9,671 nucleotides of DNA, from positions 1 through 9,671 of the forward strand of contig CAMBYJ010000051.1 in the NCBI GenBank assembly GCA_945872015.1, read 5' to 3'. This document shows positions 1-8,034 of this stretch, piece after piece. The translations under genes were made by a program, and so were the position numbers. This DNA comes from Chitinophaga pinensis (GTDB lineage: Bacteria; Bacteroidota; Bacteroidia; AKYH767-A; OLB10). The number at the start of each line of letters is the position of its first letter. The first letter of the stretch is position 1. Below the pieces are notes generated by a model. The model was given only the letters and a program-made list of their open reading frames with translations. It searched no databases and had not been told where the DNA came from.

Positions 1-1
1 A

Positions 2-745
2 AATAAAAAACTCCACGATCCCATTTATTCTATTTATGGTTTTGTGAGAGTGGCTGATGAGATTGTAGATACATTCCACGGACATAACAAAACTGATTTG
101 CTATCTAAATTTAAAGCTGATACTTATGAAGCGCTAGAAAATAAAATCAGTACTAATCCGGTATTGCATGCTTTTCAACATGTTGTACATCAGTACCAAA
201 TTGATTACGATTTAATTGAGGCCTTTTTGAAAAGTATGGAAATGGATCTTTACCATTCAACTTATGATGATGGTAAATACAGCGAATACATTTATGGTTC
301 TGCAGAGGTTGTTGGCTTGATGTGTTTGAAGGTTTTTTGCAATGGTGATGAGGCAGAATATAATCGTTTGAAAGCGCCGGCAAAGCATTTAGGTGCCGCA
401 TTTCAAAAAGTGAATTTTTTACGTGACATGAAGAGCGATTACGCTGAACGCGGCAGAGTATATTTTCCTGAAGTTGATTTCAACTTTTTCTGCGATAGCA
501 CGAAGTTAAAGTTAGAACAAGAAATTGAAGAAGATTTTAAGCTTGCTTATGAAGGAATTAAGCAGCTTCCTGTTGAAGCGCGCTTTGGAGTATATGTAGC
601 CTATATTTATTATCAGGCCTTACTTCGCAAAATCAAGCAAGTACCTGCATCAACTATTAAGGATGCTCGTATTCGGGTTCCCAACAAACAGAAGTTCGCT
701 TTATTGCTGTCATCTTGGTTCCGTTTTCAATTAAATGTGATTTAA
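2..745 (+). CDS. crtB: Phytoene synthase, 5'-truncated by window edge
   Basis: This is a squalene/phytoene synthase family enzyme, which condenses two geranylgeranyl diphosphates into phytoene, the first committed step of carotenoid synthesis, in the cytoplasm. The frame is open from base 2, so the gene starts outside the window. A GTG at 44 lies inside the conserved block and is not the start. The upstream residues (PIYSIYGFVR) and the first Asp-rich motif DEIVD (bases 56-70) match the family. The second motif, RDMKSDYAERGRVYFP (from base 422), supplies the second DxxxD. Both Mg-diphosphate-binding motifs are intact. About 247 residues are visible; the family is usually near 280, so roughly 30 N-terminal residues are missing. 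In Bacteroidota crtB commonly follows the desaturase crtI, which would lie to the left; this is inferred. Squalene synthase is less likely, given the typical bacterial CrtB-like motif context. Confidence 0.93.
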   Translation, partial: NKKLHDPIYSIYGFVRVADEIVDTFHGHNKTDLLSKFKADTYEALENKISTNPVLHAFQHVVHQYQIDYDLIEAFLKSMEMDLYHSTYDDGKYSEYIYGSAEVVGLMCLKVFCNGDEAEYNRLKAPAKHLGAAFQKVNFLRDMKSDYAERGRVYFPEVDFNFFCDSTKLKLEQEIEEDFKLAYEGIKQLPVEARFGVYVAYIYYQALLRKIKQVPASTIKDARIRVPNKQKFALLLSSWFRFQLNVI

Positions 746-792
746 TACGCATTTTTTACTCTCTAAAAGGCAACTTTTTTTTCTTTATTACG

Positions 793-837
793 AATAAGGG
801 CAGATTAAAATCTAATAAATCTGTAGTCACCCTTATT
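793..837 (+). promoter_or_regulatory. Nested inverted repeat just upstream of the adhesin start codon
   Basis: AATAAGGG (793-800) is perfectly complementary to CCCTTATT (830-837). Directly inside it, CAGATT (801-806) pairs with AATCTG (818-823), leaving a six-base bulge (824-829) and an 11-base loop. AGATT (802-806) can pair instead with an earlier AATCT (809-813), so two inner folds compete. The 3' arm ends four bases before the ATG at 842 and would cover the ribosome-contact region, so a translational switch or a dyad operator is possible. No T-run follows, so it is not an ordinary terminator. No TTG/TAnnTTTG-type Bacteroidota promoter could be seen between 746 and 841. The role is inferred from position only. 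Confidence 0.4.
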
Positions 838-841
838 ATTA

Positions 842-3800
842 ATGCTTTCGAAATCAAAATATGTTTTACATAAATCGCTTTCCATTTTAACATGGACGGT
901 GTTTTATGTATTGATATTAAGTAATCAATCAGCATTTGCAACACACTCTGCTGGAGCTGATATAAAATACAAATACCTTTCGGGAAATCAGTATGAAGTG
1001 ACAGTTACTTTCTATCGCGATTGTGGTGGAGTAGCTGAACCGAATAGCGTTTCTGTGAATTGTAAATCGCAAAATGGGAATTTCAATTTCAATGCAACAG
1101 CCAATAAAGTTAGCGGTGTTAATGGACAAGAAATAACACTCCCGTGCAGCAGCAACCCAACAACTTGTAGTGGCGGTGTAACAACTGGAATTAAAAAATG
1201 GGTTTATTCAACAGTTGTAACATTACCATCGCAACAAAGTGACTGGACATTTAGCTATAGCATCTGCTGCAGAAATTGTTCGATAACAACTATCAGTAGT
1301 CCGTGTGCATCTACTTCCGTTTTGTACGTAGAAGCAAAGCTTAACAATTTACTATCAATCAATAATTCATCGCCTGACTTTACAAATAGTCCCGTAGCTT
1401 TTGTTTGCCTTGGACAAAACTTCAACTACAATCACGGAGTAGTAGAAGCTGATGGCGATTCGTTGTTTTATGAATTGATAACACCAAAAACAGGAGCGAA
1501 TTCAGCAGTAAATTTTATTGCACCGTCAACTTTAACAAATCCAGTTTCATCTTCTACACCATTTACTTTAAACAGTATTAATGGCGATATCAATTTTACT
1601 CCTAATCAAATGCAAATTGGAGTAATGGCCATTCGAATTAAAGAATATCGCAACGGACAATTTATAGGAAGTGTTATTCGCGATATGCAAGTATACACGC
1701 AAATCTGTACTAATAATTTACCTACACTTTCTGGTATAAATGGTGGAAATAATTTCACGACATCAATATGTGCTAATCAACAAATTTGTTTTACAATTAA
1801 CTCCATCGATCTTGATAACAGTCAATCGATAACATTAAATTGCAACAATGGAATTCCAAATGCAAGTTATGTTATTACACCTGGCACTCGACCAAGTTTA
1901 ACTTTTTGCTGGACACCAACAGCTTCAGACATTAGCAATATTCCGCACACATTTACCATTACCGTAAAGGATGATGCTTGTCCTACAAATGGAGCGCAAA
2001 CGTTTTCGTATTCGATTTTAGTTAATGGTCCGCAGTTTATAATTGCATCTTCAAATAATAATTGCAACAGTGCTGCTGGCTCACAATTGTCCATTAATTC
2101 ACCTATTGGCTCTTCCTATTCATACTTATGGAATAATGGTGCTACCACATCGTCAATTTCAAATGCAGCTTTAGGAACATACTCGGTTACAGCTACTGAT
2201 CAAAGTGGATGTAGCGTTAACCAAACATTTAATCTAACGACTAACAGTATCGCAGTAACGCCAAGTATTATTCAACCTACATGTCAGGGCTTAAACAATG
2301 GCGCTATATCATTAACAATAACAGGAGGAACTGCACCGTACAATTATATTTGGAACAATGGCGCCACAACAAAAGACATTCAGCAATTAACTGCCGGAAA
2401 CTATAGTTTAGTTGTAACAGATGCAAATGGATGTACTAAGAATGTAACTTATCAATTAAATAATAATTCTACATTATCACTTAGTCATACATCAGGAAAT
2501 GTAAGTTGTAGCAATAGTAATAATGGATGGATTAACGTAATTGCTTCAGGAGGAAGCAATCCATATACGTATCAATGGAACAACGGACTTGTAACAAGTG
2601 CAATCAATAATTTAAGTACGGGTATTTACTCATTAACATGTACAGACGCTAACGGCTGCCAGGCGACAACAGCTGTAACAATTACAGGAACACAAGATAG
2701 CATAGATGTTACTTTTAATGTAAGTGATGTTAAATGCTTTGGTGATAGTACTGGATCAATCAATACAACAATAAATGGTGGCAATGCTCCATTTACATAC
2801 TTATGGAATAATAATCAAGCAACAGCAAGCATTACTAATTTACAACAAGGGATTTACTCAATTACAATTACGGATGCTAACGGATGCGCCATAACTAAAA
2901 GTGTAAGTATATCACAACCAATTGCGCCCTTACAAATCAATGTAAGCGTTTATAATATTACGTGCAAGGGTGATTCTACAGGAGCCCTCGAATTATTTGT
3001 CAGTGGCGCATTAGGCAATTACACCTATTTATGGAGTAACGATTCAACTACAAAAAGAATAGAAAAATTATCGGCAGGCACATATAGTGTAACTGTTTCC
3101 GATATAAATGGATGTTCACTTTATAAATCATATCAGATTAATGAACCTGATAGTGCTTTAACATTAACAATATCGAACAATATTACTCCTTGCTCATCGA
3201 ATAGCAATTCAATAATTACAGCTCACATTACAGGAGGACAAGCGCCTTATAACTATCAATGGAATACCGGAGCAACTACAGCTTCGATAAACATTAATTC
3301 AATTGGCAGTTACACACTAACATTATCTGACGCTAACGGTTGTTCAAGAATTCAAACAACAGCAATTAATAGCAACTCGACTCCAATCTCGATAATACCT
3401 GTTTCTCAAAACATAAATTGTGCAACCGGTGAAACAGGATTAATTACCATAAACGTGAGTGGTGGAACAGCTCCATATCAATATCAATGGAATAATGGCA
3501 GCAATAACAACACAATAAATAATATTAGTGCTGGTAGTTACACTTGTATAATTACAGATGCAAACGGATGTACGAAAGAGTTTACTAAAACCATTATCGA
3601 TATAACAAGCGTACATGCACAGGTGTTAGCTAATAATGAAATATGCGTTGGAGAATACGCATCTCTTAAATGTGACTCTTTACCTTCATCAACTTATCAG
3701 TGGTATTATAACAATGAGCCATTAATTGGTGCAACAGCATCATCCTTCACCACTCCAGTTGGAGGAACCTACTATGTTATTATTACTAACGCATGTGGCG

Positions 3801-4351
3801 TTTACCAATCCAACAATCTAGAAATAATTGTTCACGCATTAAATCATGTACAAGTTAATAGCGACTTAATTATTTGTCAAGGAGAAAGTGCTCAATTACA
3901 TGCATCAGGAGGTGCAAGTTATCAATGGACACCAGCGGTAAATATTGACAATGCAAATTTTTCAGACCCAATAGTAACTCCTGATTTTTCTACCGATTAT
4001 ACAGTAACTATTACTGATCAATATGGATGCACAGCGACTGCAACGGTAAAAGTATCTGTTATGTGTGACTCGATAGATGCTCCAAATGGATTCTCTCCAA
4101 ACAATGATGGCATCAATGATTATTTCAATGTTAAAGGAATTGAAGATTTTGAAGGCAATGTTGTTTTCATTTATAACAGATGGGGCAGTTTAGTTTTTAA
4201 ACAAAAAAATTATGATAATAAATGGGATGGCAAGTGCAATGTGAACGGAGCATTAATGGGCCAAGACTTACCAGAAGGAACGTACTATTTCCTGATTGAT
4301 TTAAATAATGAAGGTAAACCGTTAAATGGTTACGTAGTACTAAAAAGATAA
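842..4351 (+). CDS. Secreted T9SS cargo: large SprB-repeat surface protein with type B C-terminal sorting domain
   Basis: This 1169-residue protein is probably a cell-surface adhesin exported by the T9SS. A signal peptide spans residues 1-33 (hydrophobic 13-26, cleavage after SAFA). Residues 34-170 form a Cys-rich N-terminal module (YRDCGG at 58-63, SICCRNC at 140-146) of the kind seen at the start of many Bacteroidota gliding-associated proteins. Residues 185-395 look like cadherin/Ig-type beta domains (VCLGQ at 188-192). Residues 408-910 hold seven SprB-like repeats (NGG/SGG-x-APYxYxWNNG...TDANGC). Two Ig-like units follow at about 930-1075. Residues 1080-1169 are the gliding-motility-associated (CHU_C, type B) sorting domain, with FSPNNDGINDYF, YNRWG and KWDG motifs. 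The ATG at 842 gives a proper signal peptide but has no evident Shine-Dalgarno. It leads a compact unit with the PorP/SprF and OmpA-like genes. It is far smaller than SprB itself; its ligand is unknown. Confidence 0.92.
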   Translation: MLSKSKYVLHKSLSILTWTVFYVLILSNQSAFATHSAGADIKYKYLSGNQYEVTVTFYRDCGGVAEPNSVSVNCKSQNGNFNFNATANKVSGVNGQEITLPCSSNPTTCSGGVTTGIKKWVYSTVVTLPSQQSDWTFSYSICCRNCSITTISSPCASTSVLYVEAKLNNLLSINNSSPDFTNSPVAFVCLGQNFNYNHGVVEADGDSLFYELITPKTGANSAVNFIAPSTLTNPVSSSTPFTLNSINGDINFTPNQMQIGVMAIRIKEYRNGQFIGSVIRDMQVYTQICTNNLPTLSGINGGNNFTTSICANQQICFTINSIDLDNSQSITLNCNNGIPNASYVITPGTRPSLTFCWTPTASDISNIPHTFTITVKDDACPTNGAQTFSYSILVNGPQFIIASSNNNCNSAAGSQLSINSPIGSSYSYLWNNGATTSSISNAALGTYSVTATDQSGCSVNQTFNLTTNSIAVTPSIIQPTCQGLNNGAISLTITGGTAPYNYIWNNGATTKDIQQLTAGNYSLVVTDANGCTKNVTYQLNNNSTLSLSHTSGNVSCSNSNNGWINVIASGGSNPYTYQWNNGLVTSAINNLSTGIYSLTCTDANGCQATTAVTITGTQDSIDVTFNVSDVKCFGDSTGSINTTINGGNAPFTYLWNNNQATASITNLQQGIYSITITDANGCAITKSVSISQPIAPLQINVSVYNITCKGDSTGALELFVSGALGNYTYLWSNDSTTKRIEKLSAGTYSVTVSDINGCSLYKSYQINEPDSALTLTISNNITPCSSNSNSIITAHITGGQAPYNYQWNTGATTASININSIGSYTLTLSDANGCSRIQTTAINSNSTPISIIPVSQNINCATGETGLITINVSGGTAPYQYQWNNGSNNNTINNISAGSYTCIITDANGCTKEFTKTIIDITSVHAQVLANNEICVGEYASLKCDSLPSSTYQWYYNNEPLIGATASSFTTPVGGTYYVIITNACGVYQSNNLEIIVHALNHVQVNSDLIICQGESAQLHASGGASYQWTPAVNIDNANFSDPIVTPDFSTDYTVTITDQYGCTATATVKVSVMCDSIDAPNGFSPNNDGINDYFNVKGIEDFEGNVVFIYNRWGSLVFKQKNYDNKWDGKCNVNGALMGQDLPEGTYYFLIDLNNEGKPLNGYVVLKR
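2063..3571 (+). repeat. Seven tandem SprB-like protein repeats, about 228 bp period
   Basis: The units begin and end at paired cysteine codons: residues 408/457, 481/531, 556/606, 632/682, 708/758, 784/834 and 860/910. From the third unit on, the period is exactly 76 residues. Each unit carries Y-x-W-N-N-G (or a close variant) in the middle and a TDANGC-like ending; the first is the most divergent. Synonymous codons differ among the copies (DANGC is written several ways), so this is an old, protein-level repeat and not a recent DNA duplication. Confidence 0.9.
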
Positions 4352-4359
4352 ATTAGAAG

Positions 4360-5283
4360 ATGAAATTGATTAAACATATTATTCTACTCGTGTTATTGAT
4401 TAGCACAACTGAGACATTTGCTCAGTTTGAGCCTCAATTCACGCAGTATATGTTTAACGAAACATTCATTAATCCTGCTTATGCCGGAAGTCGTGATCAT
4501 GCCGCATTTACTGCTGCTTATCGCAACCAATGGGTTGGAATGGATGGAGCTCCAAAAACGCAAACTTTCAGCGGACATATGCCTTTCAAAAATCAGAAGT
4601 CTGCTTTTGGATTAAGCATCATGAATGATGAAATTTCTGTTATACAAGACTTCTATATTTTCGGAACATATGCTTATCGCATTCATTTACCAAAAGGAAA
4701 TTTAGCAATGGGATTACAAGGAGGAATTGTTAATCATCAGGAAAAATTAGGCGATATAAAAACACAGGACATTGGCGACAATACCTTTTTAGGTACTCCA
4801 AGAATTACAGTTCCTAATACTGGATTCGGAATTTATTACAACCAGCCTAATGCATACATTGGTTTATCAATTCCAAGAATGATAACTAATAAAGTAGATC
4901 CTTCAACAAGTAAATCATTAAACACGGTGAACATCGATAACTGGCATTATTTCATGATGGGTGGTTATGTACATCCAATTAATGATGGAGTAAAAATCAA
5001 AGCAACTTTCATGTTAAAGGGTGTAAAGGGTGCTCCTGTTTCCACCGACTTTGGCGCTCATGTTTTATTTAGTGAATGTATCTGGCTTGGAACAAACTAT
5101 AGAGCAAAAGATTCGTGGGCTGCACTATTATCAATGCAAATTAACAAGCAATTACGAATGGGTTACTCATTTGATTATACCATCAGTCAGCTGAAACGAG
5201 TAAATTCAGGCACACACGAAATAACTATTGGCTACGATTTATCTTTTGACAAAAACGATGTAGTCACACCTAGGTACTTTTAA
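4360..5283 (+). CDS. PorP/SprF family type IX secretion outer-membrane protein
   Basis: This 307-residue protein of the PorP/SprF family is predicted to be an outer-membrane beta-barrel. In Flavobacterium johnsoniae, SprF is required for secretion or attachment of SprB, and SprF-like proteins serve type B sorting-domain cargo encoded next to them. A signal peptide covers residues 1-21 (cleavage TFA|Q). It is followed by the family signature: QFTQYMFNETFINPAYAGS at 26-44 and AYRNQWVGMDGAP at 53-65. The remainder has alternating Gly/aromatic strands such as GFGIYYNQPNAYIGLSIP, typical of this barrel. The ATG at 4360 lies 8 bp after the adhesin stop and only 2 bp separate its own stop from the next gene, so the three are surely co-transcribed. 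It most likely anchors or exports the upstream adhesin. Whether it is instead the genome's core PorP cannot be told from this window. Confidence 0.92.
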   Translation: MKLIKHIILLVLLISTTETFAQFEPQFTQYMFNETFINPAYAGSRDHAAFTAAYRNQWVGMDGAPKTQTFSGHMPFKNQKSAFGLSIMNDEISVIQDFYIFGTYAYRIHLPKGNLAMGLQGGIVNHQEKLGDIKTQDIGDNTFLGTPRITVPNTGFGIYYNQPNAYIGLSIPRMITNKVDPSTSKSLNTVNIDNWHYFMMGGYVHPINDGVKIKATFMLKGVKGAPVSTDFGAHVLFSECIWLGTNYRAKDSWAALLSMQINKQLRMGYSFDYTISQLKRVNSGTHEITIGYDLSFDKNDVVTPRYF

Positions 5284-5285
5284 CA

Positions 5286-7172
5286 ATGCGAGGCTTCCTA
5301 TTTTTACTTTCGATTGCATATTGTCTTCCATTATTTGCTCAGCAAAAATCAATTGAACTTGCCAATAAATTTTATTCACAGGGTAATTACATTAATGCAA
5401 TTGAGTGCTATGAAAAATGCGATGCCAATGATTTTACAATTGAAATAAAAAAGAAAATCATTAATTGCTATCGTTTAACTAATCAATTATCAAAATCGGA
5501 ATTGTATTTAAGCGATATATGCACTTCAACAAAAGATAGAATTTATTGCAATTACTATTTGAATTTGTTAATGCAAAAAAGAGATTACGAAAAAATCAAA
5601 TCGCTTTCTGAAAAAGGAATTTTCGACGTTGATTTTCCCGTCTTGAAAAATAAAATTCAAGCTTTATACAACGACACTGCCAACTATAAAATTTCCGCAT
5701 TGAAAATCAATTCTGAATTTGCGGATATGGGAATTGTGCAATACAAAAACGGATTTGTTTTTTGTTCGAGCAGGCCTACAAATGCTGTTGTTGAAAGAAA
5801 GCATACATGGACAAATCAGTCATTTTTAAAATTGTTTTATTGTGAAAATGTAAACGAAAATTGGTCAGAGCCAATGCTTTTTAACGCTGACATTAAAAGC
5901 AAATACAACATAGGGCCTTTATGTTTCAGTAACAAAGGGAAAGAACTTTGGGTAACAGAAAATTATTCAGCCAAAGAACACTTATCATCAGAAAAAAAGT
6001 ACAAATTAAAAATTGTTCATTACAAACTGATTGACTCAAAATGGACCAAACAAAAGGATTTTATATTTAACAATTCTAATTACAATGTAGCGCACCCTGC
6101 GGTTAGTGAAGATGGAAATACCATTTACTTTTCAAGCGATAAGCCCGGTGGTTTTGGAGGGATGGATATTTATGTATCACACAAAACAAAAAAGGGTTGG
6201 AGCACACCAGTTAATTTAGGTGCACAGATAAACACAATTGGAAATGAAGTATTCCCTACCCTATTATCAGATGGTACAATTTACTTTTCTTCGGACGGAT
6301 TGATTGGCTTAGGAGGATTAGATTTATACATCTCAAAAAACATTAATGATAATTTCTTAGCACCAGTTAATATTGGTGCTCCACTGAATTCAGCTGCAGA
6401 TGATTTTCATTTAATAAACGATGTTAAAAATGGATGTGGCTATTTATCTTCCAACAGAATAAAACTTGGATTAAATGATGATATCTTTAAGTTTATTAAA
6501 TCAGAATCAAAAGAAACACTACAATCAAAGCCAGATACGTTAACAAACGAACCCAAAGTTGATGTTAGTACTAAAAGAAAAATCACACTAGTTGACAAAT
6601 TAGAAAACACACCAATTACCGGTGTAAAAGTAATCGATGATAAAAACAATGTGATTAGTTTTTCTGATAGCAATGGAATAATTTTTATTGATAGTAGTTA
6701 TTATAAAATTAAACTTTCCAAAGACGGATATAGCGCCAAAGAAATCATATTTAATGCATTTACAAACGACAATAAATTCGAACTAAAAAAGCATGAAGGA
6801 TTAGCAAATTCATCCTGGTATAAAATTATTTATTACGATCTTGACAAAAGTGATATCCGAAATGATATGATCAATGAAATGAATGAAACCGTTGAGTTTT
6901 TACTTGCAAATCCTGAATTAAAAATTACTATCACATCATTCACTGATAGCCGTGCCAGTGCAAACTACAATGAGAGGCTATCGCAACGCAGGACAACCTC
7001 AATAGAACAGTTTTTATTATTGCATGGTATACCCAAAAAGCAAATTGCAAAATCGGTCTGGATGGGTGAAGGAATATTGGTAAATAACTGTGGAGATAAT
7101 TTACCGTGTAGTGAAAATATGCACCAACTAAACCGCAGAACTGAAGTTTTCGTGAGCGGAATAGTTAAATAA
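5286..7172 (+). CDS. PorE-like OmpA family protein (TPR, PD40 propeller, CRD, OmpA C-domain)
   Basis: This 628-residue envelope protein has the domain order of the T9SS component PorE. A signal peptide covers residues 1-18 (LFA|QQ, no lipobox). A TPR-like helix pair lies at about 22-50 (ANKFYSQGNYINAIECYEKC). A WD40/PD40 beta-propeller at about 130-400 has clear blades at 269-298 (AHPAVSEDGNTIYFSSD) and about 319-350. A carboxypeptidase-regulatory-like beta domain lies at about 431-500, and an OmpA C-terminal domain at 509-628. In the last, D554 (FTDSRA) and R569 (LSQRR) match in type and 15-residue spacing the pair that binds diaminopimelate in OmpA, so peptidoglycan binding is expected. A Cys pair (602, 608) precedes the NRRTEV end, as is usual in Bacteroidota homologues. 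It probably links the PorP/SprF protein and its cargo to the cell wall. It could be the core PorE or a paralogue dedicated to this adhesin; the context favours a paralogue. Confidence 0.88.
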   Translation: MRGFLFLLSIAYCLPLFAQQKSIELANKFYSQGNYINAIECYEKCDANDFTIEIKKKIINCYRLTNQLSKSELYLSDICTSTKDRIYCNYYLNLLMQKRDYEKIKSLSEKGIFDVDFPVLKNKIQALYNDTANYKISALKINSEFADMGIVQYKNGFVFCSSRPTNAVVERKHTWTNQSFLKLFYCENVNENWSEPMLFNADIKSKYNIGPLCFSNKGKELWVTENYSAKEHLSSEKKYKLKIVHYKLIDSKWTKQKDFIFNNSNYNVAHPAVSEDGNTIYFSSDKPGGFGGMDIYVSHKTKKGWSTPVNLGAQINTIGNEVFPTLLSDGTIYFSSDGLIGLGGLDLYISKNINDNFLAPVNIGAPLNSAADDFHLINDVKNGCGYLSSNRIKLGLNDDIFKFIKSESKETLQSKPDTLTNEPKVDVSTKRKITLVDKLENTPITGVKVIDDKNNVISFSDSNGIIFIDSSYYKIKLSKDGYSAKEIIFNAFTNDNKFELKKHEGLANSSWYKIIYYDLDKSDIRNDMINEMNETVEFLLANPELKITITSFTDSRASANYNERLSQRRTTSIEQFLLLHGIPKKQIAKSVWMGEGILVNNCGDNLPCSENMHQLNRRTEVFVSGIVK

Positions 7173-7212
7173 AAAATCAGTACTATTTTTTAGTAGTTTA
7201 GCAATCAGATAT

Positions 7213-8034
7213 ATGATCAAAGCTGTCGCTGCATTTCTATTCATTTTGCTTTTTACTAATGGCTATTGCCAGAATAAGGATGTATTTTCCAAAGGTGAAT
7301 TTGGAATAAAATCAAGTGTAAAGAGCTTTTTTCAAGAGGAGAAAAAAATATGGACGAGTCCTTTTAGGATTAAAAAGAATGACCTCAATTATATTTTACC
7401 AGCAGCTGCAGGTTTAGGCTTTATCTATTCTATTGACCAGCCAATTCGACGTGAAATTTCGTATTTCAACAATCATTATTCTTCCGTTAATTCATTTAAC
7501 AAAAACATTACTTACTTAGGTGGACCTACGGCTACTATTGGCATATCATCATTGTTTGTTTTAAACGGTTTAATTTTCAATAATCATAAAAGCATTGAAA
7601 CAGGCTATCTATCATCAAAGGCGGTTGTACACGCAGGACTAGTAGTAATTGTATTAAAAACAATTGCAGGTAGAGAACGACCTTTTTACAATGACAATAA
7701 AGGTCGATTTCATATTTTTACGAAACTAGAAGAAGGATCTGCATTTCATTCATTTCCTTCGGGACATACGATAATGGCATTTTCGATGGCTACTGTTGTT
7801 GCAAAAGAGTATCGAGATAAAAAATGGGTGGGCATAACATCCTATGGCCTCGCATCTTTAGTTGGCTTGTCAAGAATTAGCTTAGATAAACATTGGGCTT
7901 CTGATGTATTAATAGGAAGTATTTTAGGTTATGCAATAGGTAATTTCACCTATAAACAACATCAGCATCGATGGCATGTTATTCCATCGGCTAATACAAA
8001 AAGTGTAACTTTAAACCTTATCAAAAATATTTAA
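7213..8034 (+). CDS. PAP2 superfamily phosphatase
   Basis: This 273-residue type 2 phosphatidic acid phosphatase family protein hydrolyses a lipid or soluble phosphate ester, possibly undecaprenyl diphosphate or a phospholipid; the substrate cannot be read from sequence. All three signature motifs are present: K149-TIAGRE-R156-P157, P182-SGH185, and S220-R221-ISLDK-H227-WAS-D231, where H227 is the expected nucleophile and H185 the acid. An N-terminal signal peptide (about 1-19, NGYC|Q) precedes a region with hydrophobic segments near 63-75, 104-120, 138-150 and 205-218, so it is an envelope protein with its active site probably facing the periplasm. The tyrosine before C19 argues against a lipobox. 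It begins 40 bp after the OmpA-like gene, with no convincing terminator between, and its stop abuts the ATG of the heme lipoprotein gene (TAAATG), suggesting coupled translation. Confidence 0.93.
   Translation: MIKAVAAFLFILLFTNGYCQNKDVFSKGEFGIKSSVKSFFQEEKKIWTSPFRIKKNDLNYILPAAAGLGFIYSIDQPIRREISYFNNHYSSVNSFNKNITYLGGPTATIGISSLFVLNGLIFNNHKSIETGYLSSKAVVHAGLVVIVLKTIAGRERPFYNDNKGRFHIFTKLEEGSAFHSFPSGHTIMAFSMATVVAKEYRDKKWVGITSYGLASLVGLSRISLDKHWASDVLIGSILGYAIGNFTYKQHQHRWHVIPSANTKSVTLNLIKNI

Noticed and set aside
153..401. Minus-strand open frame of 82 codons inside crtB
   Set aside because: It lies opposite a well-conserved enzyme gene and shows no recognisable domain, signal peptide or start context, so it is a shadow frame. 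The same holds for the other short frames opposite or inside the adhesin, PorP, PorE-like and lipoprotein genes.
764..780. Possible terminator after crtB: AAAAG-GCAA-CTTTT followed by a T-run
   Set aside because: The stem is only 5 bp with a single G-C pair, so it is likely to arise by chance in AT-rich DNA. It may help termination but is not supportable as a call.
2063..3571. CRISPR-like or satellite array suggested by the 228-bp periodicity
   Set aside because: The periodicity is in-frame protein repetition with diverged DNA. There are no short identical repeats with unique spacers, and the region is one continuous coding frame.
7180..7196. TACTA-T-run-TAGTA hairpin between the OmpA-like and PAP2 genes
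   Set aside because: The arms are five A/T-rich base pairs with a T-rich loop and no U-tract after the stem. It is too weak for a terminator, and no recognisable promoter accompanies it.
7213..7275. PAP2 protein as a lipoprotein, since a Cys follows the hydrophobic segment
   Set aside because: The residues before C19 are N-G-Y; a tyrosine at -1 does not fit a lipobox, which needs a small residue there.
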